Shown one piece after another: positions 36,868 to 39,599 of a stretch of DNA of 39,599 bases. Position numbers and translations under genes: made by a program. Origin of the DNA: an uncultured Bacilli bacterium (GTDB lineage Bacteria > Bacillota_I > Bacilli_A > RFN20 > CAG-449); assembly GCA_947629415.1 (NCBI GenBank), contig CANRDP010000012.1, positions 1 to 39,599 of the forward strand, written 5' to 3'. How positions within the stretch are numbered: the first letter of the stretch is position 1; each line of letters opens with the position of its first letter. The notes beneath the pieces are model-generated. The model was not told the DNA's origin. It saw only the letters and a program-made list of their open reading frames with translations, and did no database searches.

Positions 36868-38046
36868 TTATTGAATGTCGTTTAAAATTTCTTTCAATTC
36901 TTTTAAGAAAAGTTCCACTTCTTGACTTGTTGAATAATCCGAAAAAGAAACTCTAATTGCATTTTTCGCTTCTTTATCCTCTTTTCCCATGGCTTTTAAA
37001 ACATAACTCAAAGAACTTTTTTTTGAAGAACAAGCACTTTTCGTGGAAACATAAATTTCTTTTTTGGAAAGAGCCTCAACAACTACCGATGCTTTTTTCA
37101 AAACGGAGAAATTAACAATATAAGGGGACCCATTCAACGTAGAATTCAATGTTACACCTTCAATTTTTTTCAAACCATCCCATAATAGATCTCTTAATTT
37201 TTGCACTTTTTGGTAATTCTCTTTTTGCTTTAAAAGAGCCAAGCGAATCGTTTTTGCGGCACTGACCTCAAAAGGAACATTATTTGTTCCCGAGCGATAT
37301 CCAAATTCCTGACCACCACCGGAAAGTAAAGGCATTAATTCAATAAATCCTCTTTTCAGTAAAATTCCGGAGCCCTTGAAACCATGAATTTTATGTAGAG
37401 ACATGGAAGCCAAATCCACCAATTCAAGATCCAATGGAATCTTTCCTATCGCCTGAGTTATATCGCTATGGAAAAATATTTTCGGATATTTTTTGATGAT
37501 TTTTCCAATTTTTGTTAAATCATGAATGGCTCCCGTTTCATTATTGACCGCCATAATGGAAACGAGTATTGTATTTTCTTTTATGGCATTTTCAAGATCT
37601 TCATATGCAATAGTTCCATCGCTTTTGACATCCAAATAAGTTACTTCAAATCCAAATTGTTCCAACTGACGGAAAGCTTCCAAACATGAAGCATGTTCCA
37701 CTTTTGTAGTTATGAGGTGATTTCCCCGAGAACGATAGGAAAATGCCACACCCTTAATAGCCAAATTATTCGATTCTGTCGCTCCGGAAGTAAAGATAAC
37801 TTCCTCTTCTTTCCACTTCAAAAGAGAGGCAATTTGCTTTCTTGCTTTCTCTTCAAATTCAGCACTTCTCAAACCAAAAGTATGTACCGACGCAGCATTA
37901 GCATAATACTCTTTTACAAAAGCATCATAAGATTCCAAAATCGTTTCATCTAATGATGTCGTCGCAGCATTATCAAAGTAAATCGTAATTATCCCTCCTT
38001 CTTCATCGTATGTTTCTTTTGAAAAGAAGAAAAGGTCATTTGCCAA
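36868..38046 (-). CDS. Cysteine desulfurase (NifS/IscS-like); start uncertain
   Basis: IYFDNAATTSLDE, TSGATESNNLAIKG, SDITQAIGKIPLDL, SMSLHKIHGFKGSG, SACSS; upstream of thiI. Confidence 0.93.
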   Translation of the reverse strand: MANDLFFFSKETYDEEGGIITIYFDNAATTSLDETILESYDAFVKEYYANAASVHTFGLRSAEFEEKARKQIASLLKWKEEEVIFTSGATESNNLAIKGVAFSYRSRGNHLITTKVEHASCLEAFRQLEQFGFEVTYLDVKSDGTIAYEDLENAIKENTILVSIMAVNNETGAIHDLTKIGKIIKKYPKIFFHSDITQAIGKIPLDLELVDLASMSLHKIHGFKGSGILLKRGFIELMPLLSGGGQEFGYRSGTNNVPFEVSAAKTIRLALLKQKENYQKVQKLRDLLWDGLKKIEGVTLNSTLNGSPYIVNFSVLKKASVVVEALSKKEIYVSTKSACSSKKSSLSYVLKAMGKEDKEAKNAIRVSFSDYSTSQEVELFLKELKEILNDIQ

Positions 38047-39599
38047 CCTCCGGATTCATTTTTTTTTCGATGGAAATCGCTTCGTCCAGTGTCGTTGTGA
38101 AATCGCCTTCAAAGAATGCATCTTCCGCACGATTCAGTGCTTGACGGACATCATAAAATTCTTGTCGATATTGATTGGCATAAACTACAGCATCTTCGGA
38201 TTCATGCATCTTTTGCTCTTGAAATAAGATGTTTTCTTTTAATTTTTCCTCAATTTCCTTTGCTTTTAATAAGGCCGTATTAATAGCCTCGACATTAATC
38301 GGTTGCATTTTTATAAGCATTCCTATATTTTCAAGATGGGAATAACATTGAGCAAAATCATTTTTTAATGTAGAGGAATAATGTGGAAGATTCATATTTC
38401 GTAATGTTTTTTCCAATTGTTTCAACGAAAGAAATTTTTCGTTTAAAAAGCGATACGCTTCTTCGGAATCCGTCTTCAAAGATTTCAAATATTGTTCCAA
38501 TTCGTCCATAACTTTTTGCATTCTTTCCATTTCATTCAAAATATCTTTCATTCGCTGTACAATGATGGAATAAGGTTGCATATAAGATGAATGAATATAA
38601 TTGTCTAATTCTCTTTTCATTGCACCCAATGAGGAGACATCATTTTGCAGTGTCACCATGGTATCCAAATATCGTTCCTGAATCCAATAAATCTTTTTAT
38701 AATCCGGCAATACTCTCCGTAAATGCATAAAGCGACATTCGATTTGATATTCGTCTTCATAAATTTTTTCTTGATTATTATCAAAAAATGTTTTGGATTC
38801 CATTTCCTCTTGAAATGCATCGGAAAGAATTTTCAACGTACGTTCAATGGCATCCATTTCTTCAGCAACATTTTTATAAGAAAATTGTGCCAATTGCTGT
38901 GATAATTGTTGCATTTTTTGTTTGATATTTTCCAAAGTAGTATTTACTTTCAGATGGTGTAAAGGATACTTTTGCTCTTCTAAATTTTGATATTGATCCT
39001 CAATTTCTTTTACTTTTTGAGGCAATACAAGACCTAATCTAGCGCATAAAAAAGGCAATTTATCTAGTGCATCTTCTAAAGCCGACAATACTTTATCCAT
39101 AATCGGCAATTTTTCCAGAGCCTCTTTATAATTTGCAGAAGAAGCCAATTTTTCAAATTCTTCAAATTTTATTTCTAATCGCTCGAATACTTTTTGCAAA
39201 GAATCAGAAACCAGTTCCAATTCTTCTTTATGAGTCAAATATATTTCCCGAACTTCACGAAATCTTCTTTGATATGGTACGGCTTGAGCCCGGCAATTAT
39301 CATCTTCTTGTAAATAAACATTCATTTCCTTTTCCAATTCTTGAACTTGGTTACGATAAGAAGAATAACATTCCAAGGCTTCTTGCAAAGCCATTTTTGC
39401 TAACTTTTGTCGATGCTGTGAATAAAAGTCCTGTACTTTTTTCACTTTTTCATGAAAGTCATTATCATATTTTTCTACAATCATATCTCTTTTGGAGCGA
39501 AAATCTTCGAAATATTTGATAAATTCCTCATTCGATTGAGAGATAAAATAAAAACGATTCAACATTCCCGATATCGATTCACCAACAAGATTATTCATT
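38036..39599 (-). CDS. ezrA: Septation ring formation regulator EzrA, partial (5' end outside the window)
   Basis: Long coiled-coil protein without the N-terminal TM helix; ezrA-cysteine desulfurase-thiI synteny as in Bacillus. Confidence 0.8.
   Translation of the reverse strand, partial: MNNLVGESISGMLNRFYFISQSNEEFIKYFEDFRSKRDMIVEKYDNDFHEKVKKVQDFYSQHRQKLAKMALQEALECYSSYRNQVQELEKEMNVYLQEDDNCRAQAVPYQRRFREVREIYLTHKEELELVSDSLQKVFERLEIKFEEFEKLASSANYKEALEKLPIMDKVLSALEDALDKLPFLCARLGLVLPQKVKEIEDQYQNLEEQKYPLHHLKVNTTLENIKQKMQQLSQQLAQFSYKNVAEEMDAIERTLKILSDAFQEEMESKTFFDNNQEKIYEDEYQIECRFMHLRRVLPDYKKIYWIQERYLDTMVTLQNDVSSLGAMKRELDNYIHSSYMQPYSIIVQRMKDILNEMERMQKVMDELEQYLKSLKTDSEEAYRFLNEKFLSLKQLEKTLRNMNLPHYSSTLKNDFAQCYSHLENIGMLIKMQPINVEAINTALLKAKEIEEKLKENILFQEQKMHESEDAVVYANQYRQEFYDVRQALNRAEDAFFEGDFTTTLDEAISIEKKMNPEVGK

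Overview
AT-rich (Bacilli/Erysipelotrichia-like) chromosomal window, mostly housekeeping genes in Firmicutes-like order: csoR-copA(-copZ), gpr/rpsT/holA/comEC/comEA, greA-DUF1292-ruvX-alaS (T-box), pnp, mreB-like, rpsO-ribF-truB, CIRCE-hsp20, trpS, an ABC exporter, three tRNAs, cysK, ECF S-component + coaX, tkt, infC-rpmI-rplT, thiI, cysteine desulfurase, ezrA. The left edge looks accessory: a BRO-N gene cut by the window and a 5' fragment of xthA beside an att-like repeat. Observations most worth a second look: (1) the copA/copZ junction has an in-frame A_AAA_AAG slippery heptamer, a strong internal Shine-Dalgarno, a -1 frame stop and a copZ start within about 25 nt; (2) a DapA-family protein between alaS and pnp seems to have lost the catalytic Tyr, Arg and Schiff-base Lys; (3) a 160-nt rod-like structured RNA candidate lies upstream of tkt and I could not match it to a known riboswitch; (4) an MreB-family protein has substitutions at two active-site positions. 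All family calls and alignments were made by eye with no database search.
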